64,000 bases of DNA. Origin: Aquanectria penicillioides. Its lineage: Eukaryota; Ascomycota; Sordariomycetes; Hypocreales; Nectriaceae. A program made the position numbers and the translations under genes. The notes beneath the pieces were generated by a model. The model was given only the letters and a program-made list of their open reading frames with translations. It was not told where the DNA came from and did no database searches. The DNA lies in contig PYIU01000002.1 of NCBI GenBank assembly GCA_003415625.1, forward strand, positions 2,604,001 to 2,668,000, read 5' to 3'. Positions 49,001 through 61,200 of this stretch are shown here, piece by piece (within the stretch, counting starts at the first letter, position 1; the number at the start of each line of letters is the position of its first letter).

Positions 49001-51339
49001 GGGCCGACCATGTTTGTCCCCATCTCCGCCAGTGGACGAAGCACTGCTTCCCCTCACGCCCCCTCCTCTCCGTCTCGTCGTCGTCTTACACACGCGCGGC
49101 TGGGAGCGATGGCAATGGCCTCGTCGTGTAAGCTCTACCTGCCGGGACTTATGCTGTAGCTTGGCATGGCATGGTTCCTTTCCCGGCGGCCACAGTCCTT
49201 ACGGAAACGCATGCTGGATATGTGCTGGTGCTACCCGGCTACATGATGGTTGAAATTGACGTGACCCTGCGGCCGCCAGATGGTTGAGCAGTTTACTGTA
49301 GAACGGCCATATCCAACCTGCCTCTGGCATTGTCTGCCGGTCTTGCTTCCCGTCGTCACTTGACACCCAGCTCGTTTTGCTGGGGATTCCCTTGCCCTCC
49401 TGTCACCGCACCTACGTCATCCGCTTGGAGTGTGGGAGCGGCAAGAGAACGGTACATGACTTTGGCCTGCTTCGCCTCGTTCTTGGACTTCCTCACCTCG
49501 CCTTGCCTCATATCCCTTCTGCTCTCGTTCTTTTCCCTCACTTTTTGCTCGAAGTTTTCGGCAATTAGGGTTCATCTCATGTCTTGCTAAAGCCTGCTTC
49601 TTCGACTAGATCCTTCAGTAAACCCCTTGCCGGCCTCCTCCCCTTGCCCTTGCCCTTCCATCAAGAGAGGGATCTAGCCCCTGTGCACACATCCATGATC
49701 TGTCGAGGAACGGGGGTCGGGGAAGCACGTTTCCTTTCTCTATTGCAGGGCTCGCTCCGCCTCAAAGCTTGGCCAAATGCTGGCTCCTAGTTGGCCTCTT
49801 CGCGCCGAACGTTGGACGTGTGGGCTCGGAGGAGTGGGCGGATAGTGCTAGTGGGACTTTGGGGGTAGATAGTCGGTAGGCACTCCGTGCAGAACTCGGA
49901 ACGGTACAATGGCAAACGTACCCATACCTCATGCGGCACCTTCACGTCGGCAACGCTGTCTTGGCAGGTTCCGGAGCCAAGTACTTTGCCGTCTTGGCTC
50001 AGCCCAAATGGACATTGAGGACCGGGACCGCCCTCACGGTGTACTTGGCTGAAATTCCTCTTCAGGTATACGTACTTGAAGCATGTAGGGCCATGTTAGT
50101 ATCCTCAGTGCTCCATGCTGCGCTCCTGTCCACCCTATTCTACTTGATGGTGTAGGTACCAACCAACCTATCGCCAAAATAAAAAAATAATACCCAGACA
50201 GAATTCCGGCCCCTGGGCATCCCGCCCACCTGTCCACTCACTCGCTCGCTCACACACTTCTCCATCCTTCTACCTGCCTCTTGGTAGCTTCGTCCTCCCA
50301 CTCCTCCCGCACCCCTAGAACTTGCTCGGTTCGCTCCCCATCCCCATGCGTTGCCACCGCCCCTCCTCTACTTCTACTCCCCTCCACCACCTTGACCTTC
50401 ATGCCGCTGTCGCCGTCGTCCTCCTCGTTGTCGTCCTCCCCGCTCGTGGAGATGCATGAGATGCGAGAGTCGAAAGGCATGGCGAGCCAGGCGAGGAGCC
50501 CAGTGGCCCGCTCCCGAAGAGGGGGGTGAGTTGGCCTTCTGACCCCCCCCCCCCCCAACCTTTACCCTGCCTGGTCTTGCCTAGAAAAGCCACCGCCTCT
50601 ACCCAGCAGCACAAGCACAGCATCCACTCGGGACTGCAGGTACCTATGCGTGTTAGCTATTCCCGTACAAGCCAGTCTGGGCCAGGGCACCGAACCAGCG
50701 TCAGACACCCAAATAGGTGCTGCAGTGCCTACCTGCTGCCATGTACAGCTACAGCGTGGCCCAGTCCTGCCTTTGGTACGGATGGTACAGGCGCGCTACG
50801 TGCAGTACAACAGCAACAGCGGTCCAGCCGGTCTCCACCTCTGACCCTCACCCTCGACCCTACCCGCTCGCCCTTCGCACTTCTCATTTCACTCACCACT
50901 AAGTACATTACCTCAAAGCCCTCACTCAACTTTTTTTTTTCCGTCCCCGACCTCCCAGACTTAAATTCCCGCTCCCTTTTTTTTTCGCCTTTCGCTCTAC
51001 TACCTTCTTCCCTCTTCTCCTTCTCTCTCCACCGAAACCTCGTGGTTCCTCGGCGCGGCACGGAAAAGCAAATCGCCCCATCCTGCCCGTGGTACGAGCT
51101 GCTCCCAGCTGGGCCTGAGCCCATCACGCCTCCAGGCGTCCCTTTGCGCCACTGAGCGTTGACCGATTTCCCTTACAACCCCCAGCTCAGCGACTGCCCC
51201 AGCGGTTCCTCACAGGTCCCGAGACGCCGAGGCTTTCAAGACTCCATCCACTCTTGACGCCGACGTCACGTCCCTTGCCAGACACAATTTAAAGAGGGGA
51301 CAATTCCGAACACGTTAGGACTCGGCTTGCTCTCGCTGC

Positions 51340-51440
51340 TGTTGCCGTTGCCGTTGCCGTCGCCGTGGTTGTTGCTGTTGCTCCTGTTCTTGCTTCTGCT
51401 CTTGCTCTTGCTTCTGCTCTTGCTCTAGCTCTAGCTCTAG
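51340..51440 (+). repeat. CTTGCT/CTAGCT-type hexanucleotide repeat in the kinase leader region
   Basis: About 100 bp of imperfect six-base units (GCTCTTGCTTCT and similar), about 650 bp before the HAL-type kinase ATG. Confidence 0.55.
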
Positions 51441-52094
51441 CCCTTCTATTTTATTTGCCCTTGCCCGGCATTATTTCGTCTCGGCCAAGAACAGACACAT
51501 ACACCCCACCAACCGACCCGTGTCTTCCCTGGCCGGCTTTGAAGATCCCGCAGCCTGACCTCGTGGTTTGACTCTCCAGACATTGACTATTGTTCGGTGG
51601 CCTGTCCCGCAAGCATCCGTCCAACATTTGTTCAGTGCAGTGCAGCACAGCCCACCACTGATCTCCACCACCCCGCCAGCATCCCGGCTTCTGCCCACCA
51701 CTGTCACCACCCTCCTCCACCCCGACAGCATCCACTAAAATCGTCGTTCGCCTTGCAAGTCGGTCGCTCGCCTTGTCACCCTGCCGCACTGTGCTGTCCC
51801 GCCCTGCACCCTCACTGCACTCGCCCTGCACCCGCCCTGTAACGACCTGCACCTCACATCATCGTTGCACACCCATCGCCCGCAAAACCCGCAGTGTGTC
51901 TTGGTTTCACCCCTGCGCGACACATCGTCTCGTACCGTACCGAGCCAGGTGTGCTTGTGCGTGTGCTCGTCTTGCGCTCGTGCGACTGCCTCTGGCTGTT
52001 TGTCCTGCACTTCGCCGCGCGCATCTTGTCTTACCAACATCTCTCCTACCTACTCATCCTCCCTTTTGCTGGAGTCGCTACATCTCTTACGAAA

Positions 52095-53631
52095 ATGCCA
52101 ACCCCAACCAGTTCTTCAAACAAGCCGCCCTCCGCATCGAGCTCGAAGCCTTCGTCGATCAAGTCTCAAGATGGCGTCAAGAAGTCTCCCGGCTTAAACC
52201 CTCAGAACGGCGCCGCCGTCAACGGCTCAGTGTCCGATTCACAGCTCAAGCCCACCGACAAAGCCTCCGTCAAGGAGCGCTTCACCCGCATGTTCTCCAA
52301 GGAATCCATTCGCTCTGGCGCTTCCACCCCCCCTACCTCCGACGTCGCTCACCGGCCGAGGGCTCCTTCAACCAACGGTTCCTCGTCCGACAAGGGTGTC
52401 GAGAAGCCTGCCCCAAAGCCCATGGAGAGAGCTCCTTCAACAACCAAGCCTGCCAAAGCTGCCGCCGCCAAGGAACCTCCCCAGCGTTTCGTCCTCAACG
52501 CCGACGTTCAGGGTGGCCATGAACATCACCTGAAGTCGAGTCGCCGACAAGAAAAGCTCTCAGACATGTGGAGGGCCATTATTGGCAAGAAACAAGAGTC
52601 ACCGGCCGACCATGACCTTTCTCTTGTCTCCAACTGGGTCGATACCCTAAAACAGGAGAAGGATGAAGCCGGTGACAAGAAGGGCGGGCCCAACGCTACA
52701 TCAACACTCGTCGAAAAGTATGGTAAATGCCAGGAAGTCGTTGGTCGCGGTGCATTTGGTATCGTCCGCATCTCCCACAAGAAGGTGGGCGGCAGTGGCG
52801 AGAAGCTCTTCGCTGTCAAGGAATTCCGCCGACGGCCCGAGGAGACGGAGAAGAAGTACAGCAAACGCCTCACTGCCGAGTTCTGCATCTCTTCTTCCCT
52901 TCGACACCCCAACGTGATCCACACTCTTGACTTGCTCAAGGATTCCAAGGGTGACTATTGTGAGGTCATGGAGTTTTGTGCCGGTGGCGATCTTTACACT
53001 CTTGTTCTGTCGAGTGGCAAGCTTGAGGTCCAAGAAGCTGATTGTCTGTTCAAACAAATGATGCGAGGTGTCGAGTACTTGCACGAAATGGGCGTTGCTC
53101 ATCGGGATCTAAAACCGGAAAATCTCCTCCTCACCACCCATGGTGCTCTCAAAATTACCGACTTCGGCAATGGAGAGTGCTTCAGGATGGCTTGGGAGAC
53201 GGATGCCCACATGGTTTCGGGACTCTGCGGCTCTGCCCCTTATATCGCCCCCGAGGAGTATACGGACAAGGAATTTGACGCCCGAGCCGTCGACGTCTGG
53301 GCTTGCGGTGTTATTTACATGGCCATGCGTACCGGTCGCCACCTATGGCGCCTGGCTAAGAAAGATGAGGATGAATTTTATGCTCGATATCTCGAAGGCC
53401 GACGAGATGAGGAGGGCTACGGACCAATTGAGTCCCTCCACCGGGTACGACCCACTTTCTCGGAACGAAACGCCTATTGTTTGCTAACTTAATGGACAGG
53501 CCCGATGCCGTAATGTGATCTACTCTGTTCTCGATCCTCACCCCACCCGTCGCTTGACAGCCGCCCAGGTTCTCAAATCAGAGTGGGTCCGCGAGATCAA
53601 GCTCTGCAAAGCTGGTGAAGAGGGCCTTTAG
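52095..53631 (+). CDS. HAL4/Sat4-Oca2-type serine/threonine protein kinase
   Basis: Fungal kinases of this group regulate potassium/cation transport and nutrient permease stability. Two exons, 52095-53444 and 53500-53631, with a 55-bp intron (GTACGA..ACAG); 493 aa, no frame break. The start at 52095 is the first ATG of the frame; upstream codons are open but lack an ATG. A Ser/Pro/Lys-rich, probably disordered N-terminal 200 residues precede the kinase domain. Motifs: [10 protein letters not shown] at about 216, AVKEFRRR (subdomain II Lys), HRDLKPEN at about 336, DFGNGE at about 356 (the Asn after DFG is typical of the HAL family), [11 protein letters not shown] and a C-terminal [14 protein letters not shown]. 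The long C/T-rich leader suggests upstream regulation, but nothing specific can be read. Orthology to a single HAL4/HAL5 member is not decided. Confidence 0.92.
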
Positions 53632-56600
53632 TGGATCTTCGTCTTGGCGATTATCTATTGCCCAGGCCAGCCTTTCACAAATACCGAGTCCCCCCTCAAA
53701 CGGACCGTGCTAGAACTCCGACGGCTGCATAGACGAAATCTGAAACACATCAGAGACGAGCGATGCTACGTGAGAGCGCATGGTTTGATGAGATACTGCT
53801 TTCTCTCTGGGGGGCCGGTCGAAGCAAGACGCTACCACATCTTGCCATGAAACTAGGCAGGTTTGACACATGTTTATGTGCTCCTGTTTTGGCTCACGAT
53901 TCGATGACCTCCGTCCATTTACGGTTTTATTCTTTCCTTTTTTTTTCATATCTTACCCAGCATTGGTGTTTGGCGCATATGTTACATACATGGCTGTTTT
54001 TGCTTGAGCGTTTTTGGCATCCTCTCGATTCAGACTTTGGATCCATATGAGAGGGAGAGGTGGGAAGGGGCAGCGGTTCTCAAACTCGCCGAATTTCTTT
54101 CGGCCGGCGACAAGGGGGAGGCTTACTTCTGTTGACGACATCTCGAAAGCACTTTTTTTTCCAAAGCACGGCCCTCAACTCCGGGCCGGCGTGTCGGGTG
54201 AGGCGCATTTTCCAAGGCAAAACAGCACAGAAGCAAAAATGGACATTTCCTTGAAACGAAGGAATTGGATATGGATCATGAGGGGAAAATTCTTGGCCCT
54301 ATCTGTCTTGGATTAGGACAAGGACGCGGATAAGGGGGGTGGGGGGGATGTATTGGGAAATAGGCTGAGAAGAAAGCCCGTCAAACGTAGCTGTGTTGGA
54401 TAGGGACGAGTATTTATTTCCCCGCTCCCCATGGCTAGGTAGATGGCTCTCTACGAAATAATCTCACTTGCTGTACTAGTGCTGCTCTTGACGAGAGTAA
54501 GGTGTGGTGGGTGAGTGTGGGTGAGTGGAGTTGAGTGGGCAGAGATATCCACCCAAGAGCTGCCCACTCCTTCACACACCCGAAGTCTACCTAGAAGACA
54601 AAACGAGTAAAAAAGCCGAATACCGATTGCAACGAGTGTGTATGCAAGTTCGACACTCGATCCCCCCGCGATGGCCATAAACTTGGTGTTGATGTGTGAA
54701 TGCGTGAGTCTGTGTGGTCTGATTTTTGGTGAACTAATCGAGGCCATATACCAAACCATCGTAGCCAGCCATGTCAGAGCATGGCGTCTCAGCCTGTTGC
54801 TGCAGGACAGGACAGGCCATTCTGAGTCGGGCTGTTCCAACTTTGTGCCTGGCTTAGTGTGAAATGGCTAGCAGTTCTCGGATGACAATGTTCTAGTAGT
54901 CGGGTTTGTTTTGGCCACAACTATTGATAGTCGGGCGTCCAAAGATGTCAAGGAACACACCGAAGGCGTCAACCGTGACAACGACAACGCCCATTCTAAA
55001 AAATATCCTTCCCTCAAACGGCGTAGCACAAGACTCGCCGGTCCCTTTGTCAAGTACCAGAGCGAGGAGGACAAGGCTAGAGAATCGAAGCCGTTACATG
55101 GCAGGAGGGGTAACTTCTTATTGGACGTATCATTGGTTTCGGGTTCGCAAGGTAAATTTTTTTTTCTCGTTTGTTTTTTTTGGCAGGAACCCGGGAGTAA
55201 TGTTCATTTTCGAGATTCGGATTACGATCTCATGACTACTAATTCGAATTCACAACATGTTGCGAAAATCTAAGTGGCAGGTAGGCAGAACAGTCCGCTT
55301 GAGAAGGGGATGAGTGAGTCTCTTGGCTAGCCCCGATGCTGCGATGCTATGCTAAGCAGACTAATACTCTCTCTTCTCCTCTCTTGGAGGTTTTAGGGAC
55401 ACCCAACCATCAAGGCACTCCCGAGAGTTGGCTGAGAGTTCAGAGCGGCTTATGGTATCGTCGACCAAGACAGGGGCAAGGCGCATCACAAGGTCATGCT
55501 CGGCGGCGGGGCAGTTGCAATGGGTTACTCGCCGCGCGCCAAAGGCAATGTCCCCTTCCCGGGGAGCGGTTTCTTTTCCTCTTTCGGTCAGGCTAAGGCC
55601 CTCCTCTTGCTGCCTCTTCTCCAGCCGCTTCGTCTTCGTTTTCCAAAAGGAGGAGGACGGCTTACACGGGAGGAGGCGCAAGGTGAACTAAGTTTCGAGA
55701 AGCCTAGAAGGAAAGCGCATCAGTTTGTCCCAGGTGGGGTTTTTTTTATTCCATTCATTCTCCGCCCCAGGGGGGAAGGACGGGGGGAAGAGGGGAAGGA
55801 GGAGGAGAGGAGGGAAGGAATTAGCTTGGTCGCTGGCAAGACGGGCTACTTGCTTGAGATAGAGTTTGGCAGTTCTAGACCATGCCAACGCTCGGCGGTC
55901 ACATCCGAACCCTTCCAGTTACACAAGCATTGGGTCATGACTGATGACCGATGGGACTGGCATTGAACCGCCCGGGACGACCAAAAGTCAAAGCCGGAGA
56001 TCAAACTTTCTGATTTCATGGGCCCTTCGTCCCGCTCAGGCCACTTTGAGAATGAGGGGCCAAATTGATCACACGCAGAGGCAAGGCGACAGGAAACCAC
56101 AATTCTAAAGAGGAGAGGGAGCGAGAGACCATCGCAGTGTCCGTTGCAGTAGTAGGAGATATGTGTATCCCATTGTGAGTCTGACTTCTTCCTATGTGAG
56201 AAGCTCATTTGTGTTTGGCCATGTCGGCCAGTAATAGCTCGACAAAGCCCAATAATCCCATTTCCTTTCCTCCATCAGTCCGACATAATGTTGAGGTATG
56301 CAATACAGACGACATCCTGCTAGAAACCCCATGCAGAACCTGCCAGAGAAGAACCCCATTTCCCCCCACCACCCATTTCCTTTCGAAGCCCTATCCAAGG
56401 GTTCGACAGAAGAGAGCCCATAAATTTTCCTCCTCCCCTATATGCATGATACTCCCCAGAGCAGAGAGCGCCATGTACAGAAAAGAACAAGAAAACAAAA
56501 GAGAAAATCCAATCCAGAAAACATAGAGGATGCCGCATGCCATATCAAAACCAGCATGCCCAAGAGTGCAGGTTCGTTGTCCGTCCAATTTCAAAAAAAA

Positions 56601-56938
56601 AAAAAAAAAAAAAGTCAGAAAAAAAAGTATAAACCCGGAGGGGGAAAGGATCTGGGTGATCCCAACTCCCCTCCTCTTCCATTCGAAAGAAACCCCTTAT
56701 GCGTCGACGCCAAAGACTCATAGCGTCGTAGATACAAAGACATTACATCCCGCTCAATAAACCTTCCCCCCATAACCGCCCAGATCCTCATACCGTTTTG
56801 TGCCAAGTCGGAGCAGCTGCAATGAAACCGGAAAATAATGAACAAGAATGAGGCCTGGATTGAGCGATTCGATATAGGTGCCAGCTCAGCCCGAGGTAAT
56901 TAAAGTTGCATAGTATCGTCGGTAGTTGCGTCATGACA
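53632..56938. other. Intergenic region, 3' flanks of the HAL-type kinase and the hypothetical gene
   Basis: About 3.3 kb between convergent genes. Open frames (for example 54911-55273 and 55496-55966) lack family resemblance and a clear gene structure. An A21 run lies near 56593-56613. Confidence 0.45.
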
Positions 56939-58297
56939 TCACGAGTGGAATAGATCCCAAGCGCGCTCACATAATCGGATGAACTCCTCCTTCTTTGCTC
57001 GTTGCGTTTCGGGGCTATCGCGACCAGCGCCAAAGGGACCGCGGCGGGTAGGGGCAGGACCGTGGCCCAAAGGTGGGCTGCCATCCTCGTACTCGGCTCG
57101 TGTTCGTCGCTTGCTGGCGCTTCGAGATCCTTCAACAGGTCGGCTGCCTGGGGCAGGAGATGGAGGCGTGGGAGGCTGATGTCCACCGTAGTGAACGAGC
57201 TTAGGAAGCAGCTCAGGTCGGCCCCCTGCAAGATCCTGCTGGGCCTCTTCAGCAGATCGATATTCGCGGGGTCGGCCAGAAGTAGGAGGCTGAGGAATGG
57301 GAGGGTGGCCAGGAGAAGTCAAAGGAGCTCGAGCGCTTCCAGCATTGGGGTACAGGGAAGTCTGAGGAGCGTTGTCGGGGTGTCCCGAGAGACCCTGGCC
57401 AAAGACGTCACTGATGGGAGGGAGGCGGTTGTTGGTCTGGTTGGCGGGAACGTGGTGGATGTGGGAGGTACTGGACAGGTTGGAAGGTTGGTTGGTAATA
57501 TGACGGGTCATAGGGGCTGGGTGGTTGCGGCCGGTGAAGCTGTGGCCGAGGGGAGCAGACTGGATAACTCGCTCAGTGGCAAACTGCTCATGAGAGGGTG
57601 CAACGATAGACAGGCCAGGAGGAGCCTTGTTCCGTCTCGACATGCCAGGGGTTTTGGCAGAGAACTGGGAGACAGGGTCTTTGTCGGGGCCATCGCCCTT
57701 CGCCGACTGCTGGTGCAGACGAGCTTCAATAATGTGTCGCTGCTGTTCACGAACAGTCATACTGCGCTGAAGCTGCTCCTTCATCACAGGGTCCTGGGTG
57801 ACAAAGCCTGGCGAGAGGCAGGCGATGCCCACCTCCTGAATACCCAAGCCGTCACGAGCGGTCAATGGTCGCGCGGTAGCAGGCTGGTTTGATTTGGGAG
57901 TGTTCTTGGAGAGATCAAGTCTCCTGGGTCGAGGGCGGGAGTTAGGCATACTTGGAGATGCGGGCTCCTTTTTTACCACAATCTTGGGGGTCCGTTGCGG
58001 GATCTGGGACACGGGCGCAATGTGAGCAAAAGATTCAAGAGGATCTGGCAAATCAAGCGAGGGAGAAACCACTTACGCGCTAGGTGGGGATGACTTGGAA
58101 GCTGCGAGTCCAGAGGACTTAGGGCTACCATTAGAGGATTGAGCCGTCGCGGAGGCATTGGGCGCGGCTGAGGAGACGCCAGAGCGATGTGCAGATGGAG
58201 AAGTGGCCGCAGTAGGAGCAGAAGGAGCGGACAAGTCAGAGTAGGACGGCCTCTCGTGAGGAGCAGGAGAGGGAGCCATTGCAATGACGGCACTCAT
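56939..58297 (-). CDS. Low-complexity fungal protein of unknown function
   Basis: I do not recognise this gene. Proposed exons: 58297-58077 and 58003-56939, with a 73-bp intron (GTAAGT..TCCCAG, branch-like CTCAC). The product, about 428 aa, is rich in Pro, Ser and Ala and probably mostly disordered. Islands that look constrained: PKIVVKKEPASP, RPRRLDLSKN, GIQEVGIACLSPGFVTQDP, EQLQRSMTVREQQRHIIEAR and the C-terminus EEFIRLCERAWDLFHS. Basic clusters (KRRTRAEYEDGSPP) suggest nuclear location, which is inference. Exon 1 is 221 bases, one short of the phase needed for exon 2. A base lost at the donor (GC|GTAAGT) would explain it; an alternative acceptor (CCAAG near 57950) would restore phase but drop the KIVVKKEP island. 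Confidence 0.72.
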
Positions 58298-61200
58298 AGT
58301 GAATTCAAAGTGCTGTGTGTAGTTGAAAAGGGTGCGGGATGTGAAAAGGAAGAGCGAGGCGAATCGAGGCGAGAAAGTGTGGTTTTCTGGGCCCTGAGTC
58401 GCAGGCGTATGATTTTGGCGCGAAAATGAATCGGTCGACGTGACCCAGAACGGGGGAGGCGACTGGCAAGCGCAGTCTAGTCCCTTCTGCTTTGTCCGAA
58501 GAAAAGGCAAAAAAAAAATTAAGGAAGCAAACACGAAAAGACGGTCGCGATGTCAGTTCCGAGGTTCGACTGGGCGGTTGGGATTTTCGTGTTTCGTTTC
58601 TCTCGTGTCCGGCTCTTCTTCTGATCCAAGCTCAGGCGGGCGACTCAGCTGTCCAATCTGGGGCAGGGTTGCAGGATACCGTGCTGGAAGTTGTCCCAAG
58701 AAGCAAGTAGCGAACGAGTTGCTAGGAAGTGAAGATGGGAGTTAAAGATACGGGAGAAGCGAGATCGGGTGCAGAATTAAGAAGAAAAAATCTCTTTCGA
58801 GTTGATGATGCGCAGCAAGTAATGCCGAAGTAGTCGTAGGAGAAGAGTTAACAGGAGCAGGAGTAATGAAGCCGGGGCTGATCGAATGTGGTTCGTTCGG
58901 TCGACTGGCGACTTTCAGGAGTGGGTTAGTTTGCGGTCGGCAGGTCCGAGTGTCTTCGCCCACCGGCGGTAGTGGCGTTGCAGCGCGGTGCGGTGCGGCA
59001 GGATGCCGATTACTTACTGCTTGCTGGGGTGCTGCTTCTGCTGCTGCTGAGAAGCGAGCGGATGCAAAAATTAATAAAGCAGTGCGGTAGAGAAAAAGAA
59101 GCGACTGAGGGCGACCGGGGCTTTGAGAACCCAAGAGTTATTTCCAATCGTTGGATGCAGTTGGAGCAGGTAGCCAAGCACAGCACAGCTCAAGCGCCGA
59201 GCCAACAGCGCAGGATGCAAGTCCGTGGGCCACGGTGGGTGGATCAGCGAATGAAGGGATTCCAGCAGCCGACTGCAAATGTGACGAGGCGGCGACGGCG
59301 GTGATAGCGGCAAGCGGCAGTGACAATGACAATGGCAATAGCCGGCAAGCAAACAAGCAAGCTGTCAATGTAGGTGTCAAATTCGAAGGCGAGGTGGGAG
59401 GAGGGAAGAAGAGGGATGGCGGGGGGTAAAAGAGGTGGCTCAGAACGAGACAAGAGATGAAGCAAAGATAAAATAAAAAAATTTTAAAATACATAAATAA
59501 ATAAAAAAGAGGGAAATCGCCTCGTGCGAGGAGGGGTCGGGTACCTGGTGATGTTTTATTTCATGCCTTGTATTTTATGAAAGGGGACACGGGGAAAAGT
59601 GACACAGTCATGGCGCCCGGTTCGTGTCTTGAAGCAATGGGTCCCCCAGCCAAACGAAGCCAAAGGGGCCAAGGGGGGCCAAAGGGGCCCGTGGGCATGG
59701 GATCGAGAAGTGGAAACGGGGGTGGCCCTGGACCAAACTAGTTAGGGGACAGTAGTAGCACAGAGTAAGGTAAGGCAGGGGAAAGGATGGTGATGGCGGC
59801 GGATAGTGGACGACCTGTAGCCTACCGAGCACCTACTGCTGCTGGAAGCTCGCTGGATATTGGAGGGAAGAATGCGTGCCAAAGTGAGAGTGAGTGTGTG
59901 CGCGAGTGTGCGCGTGTGTGCCAAAGCCAGAGGCGGGGGTGTGCCCCTATCAACAGCCGCAACTCGAACTCAGATTGGGCCAACCATTGATTCAATCATT
60001 CGTTGCAATTGCGACTCCACGTCGAGATGACAAGCAAACCCACCGCCAACACCAAAACGAGGCACAGCTGGTGCATACGCGCATGCCTTGGTAATTAACC
60101 AGTTGCTCGCGTCCCGGGACCACCAGATGAGCCACTGGGCCGGCCAGTTGAAGGGACCACTGAAGTCGTCACTGAGCCCCAGGGCCAGCGTCAACTTCTT
60201 CGTCAGCAGCGCAGGGGGTGCGGTTCTAATGTGGGTGTTTTTCCCTCCTGGCATTACAACACCGGTGGCCAGGAGCAGGAGCCAGGAGCCAAGACCCAAA
60301 ACCCAAGAGCCCAGGAGCCGGGGCTCAAGACGGGACGAGCAAGCCTCAAACATAGCCAAATCCTCTACCAAAAGGAGCGAGAACCTCACTAACAACAGGT
60401 AGCAGACAGCCCAACGGGGTCAGCAGGGGCCAGGGTCCAGGGAGGGCAGGTGGCTTGGCTGTCCAACCTAAGAGCAAAGGACCAACCATCCCCTCTCTCC
60501 ATCCCTCACCCACCTGAAATCTGCTTGCTGCGTGTTTTGTTCTGCTGCTGTCGCTGCTGCACGCGACCCAGGCGGCCGGGGTCCAGTACCAGAGCCAAGC
60601 CAACCACCCGTCGCTCCTCGCAGCCCTCCTTCGTCCTTGGACTCGCCTTCACCGTCGTTGGCGGTTTTGGATTGATGCTAACAGCTGTTGCCAGTCGGCG
60701 ACGTGGCCCCTGTTGTTTCTGATTGGGTGGCCCTCCGCTTAGCCCCTGTCATCCACAGGCTCTGGCCACTGAGCCTAAGAAACCTACAGCACACTTGCCC
60801 GCCCTGCGGTCCTCAGTGGGGTGGTGCCCAGTGGTGAAGCTCTGTAGTACCCTGCAATGCCATGCTAAATGCCATGCGTCGTTTCGCTGTTGCTTGTGCG
60901 GCTGCTGCCCGTGTATGCGTGCCCGGCATCGCAACTTGCATTCAGGCCCGAACAGTACCTACGCACTAATAAGACAGGAAAAGAGGGCGAGGGGGCGCCA
61001 GCAGGTACGTTGGGTTGGTTATCTATTCAATACAATTTTTTTTTCTCATCATCACCGGCATCAAATAAGCAAGCAAATGTTCCAACAGCAACCCGCATAC
61101 CTAGGCCAGGCCATGTAGACGGGGTTTGTGTTTCCACTCTGGAACTGACCGCTCCTTGTCCTTCATCCGCCTCATGTGTCGATCTAGACACGCAGGCAAG

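Larger units (their letters stand above)
43726..52094. other. 8.4-kb region without a supported gene
   Basis: Many short open frames on both strands, none with recognisable domains, splice-supported extension or normal composition. The longest (48578-49159, 193 codons) has no family resemblance. It contains G19 at 44040-44058, C14 at 45292-45305 and C14 at 50543-50556. A CGACAG repeat lies near 46030-46060 and a (CTTGCT)-type repeat near 51345-51440. The last about 0.8-1 kb is C/T-rich and is probably the promoter and long leader of the HAL-type kinase. I found no tRNA by eye, but a covariance search was not possible. Confidence 0.45.

Noticed and set aside
48578..49159. 193-codon open frame in the gene-poor region
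   Set aside because: No recognisable domain, irregular composition, and strong competing frames on the other strand; treated as chance.
51894..52094. N-terminal extension of the HAL-type kinase
   Set aside because: The frame is open but has no ATG before 52095; a GTG start would be abnormal in a fungal nuclear gene.
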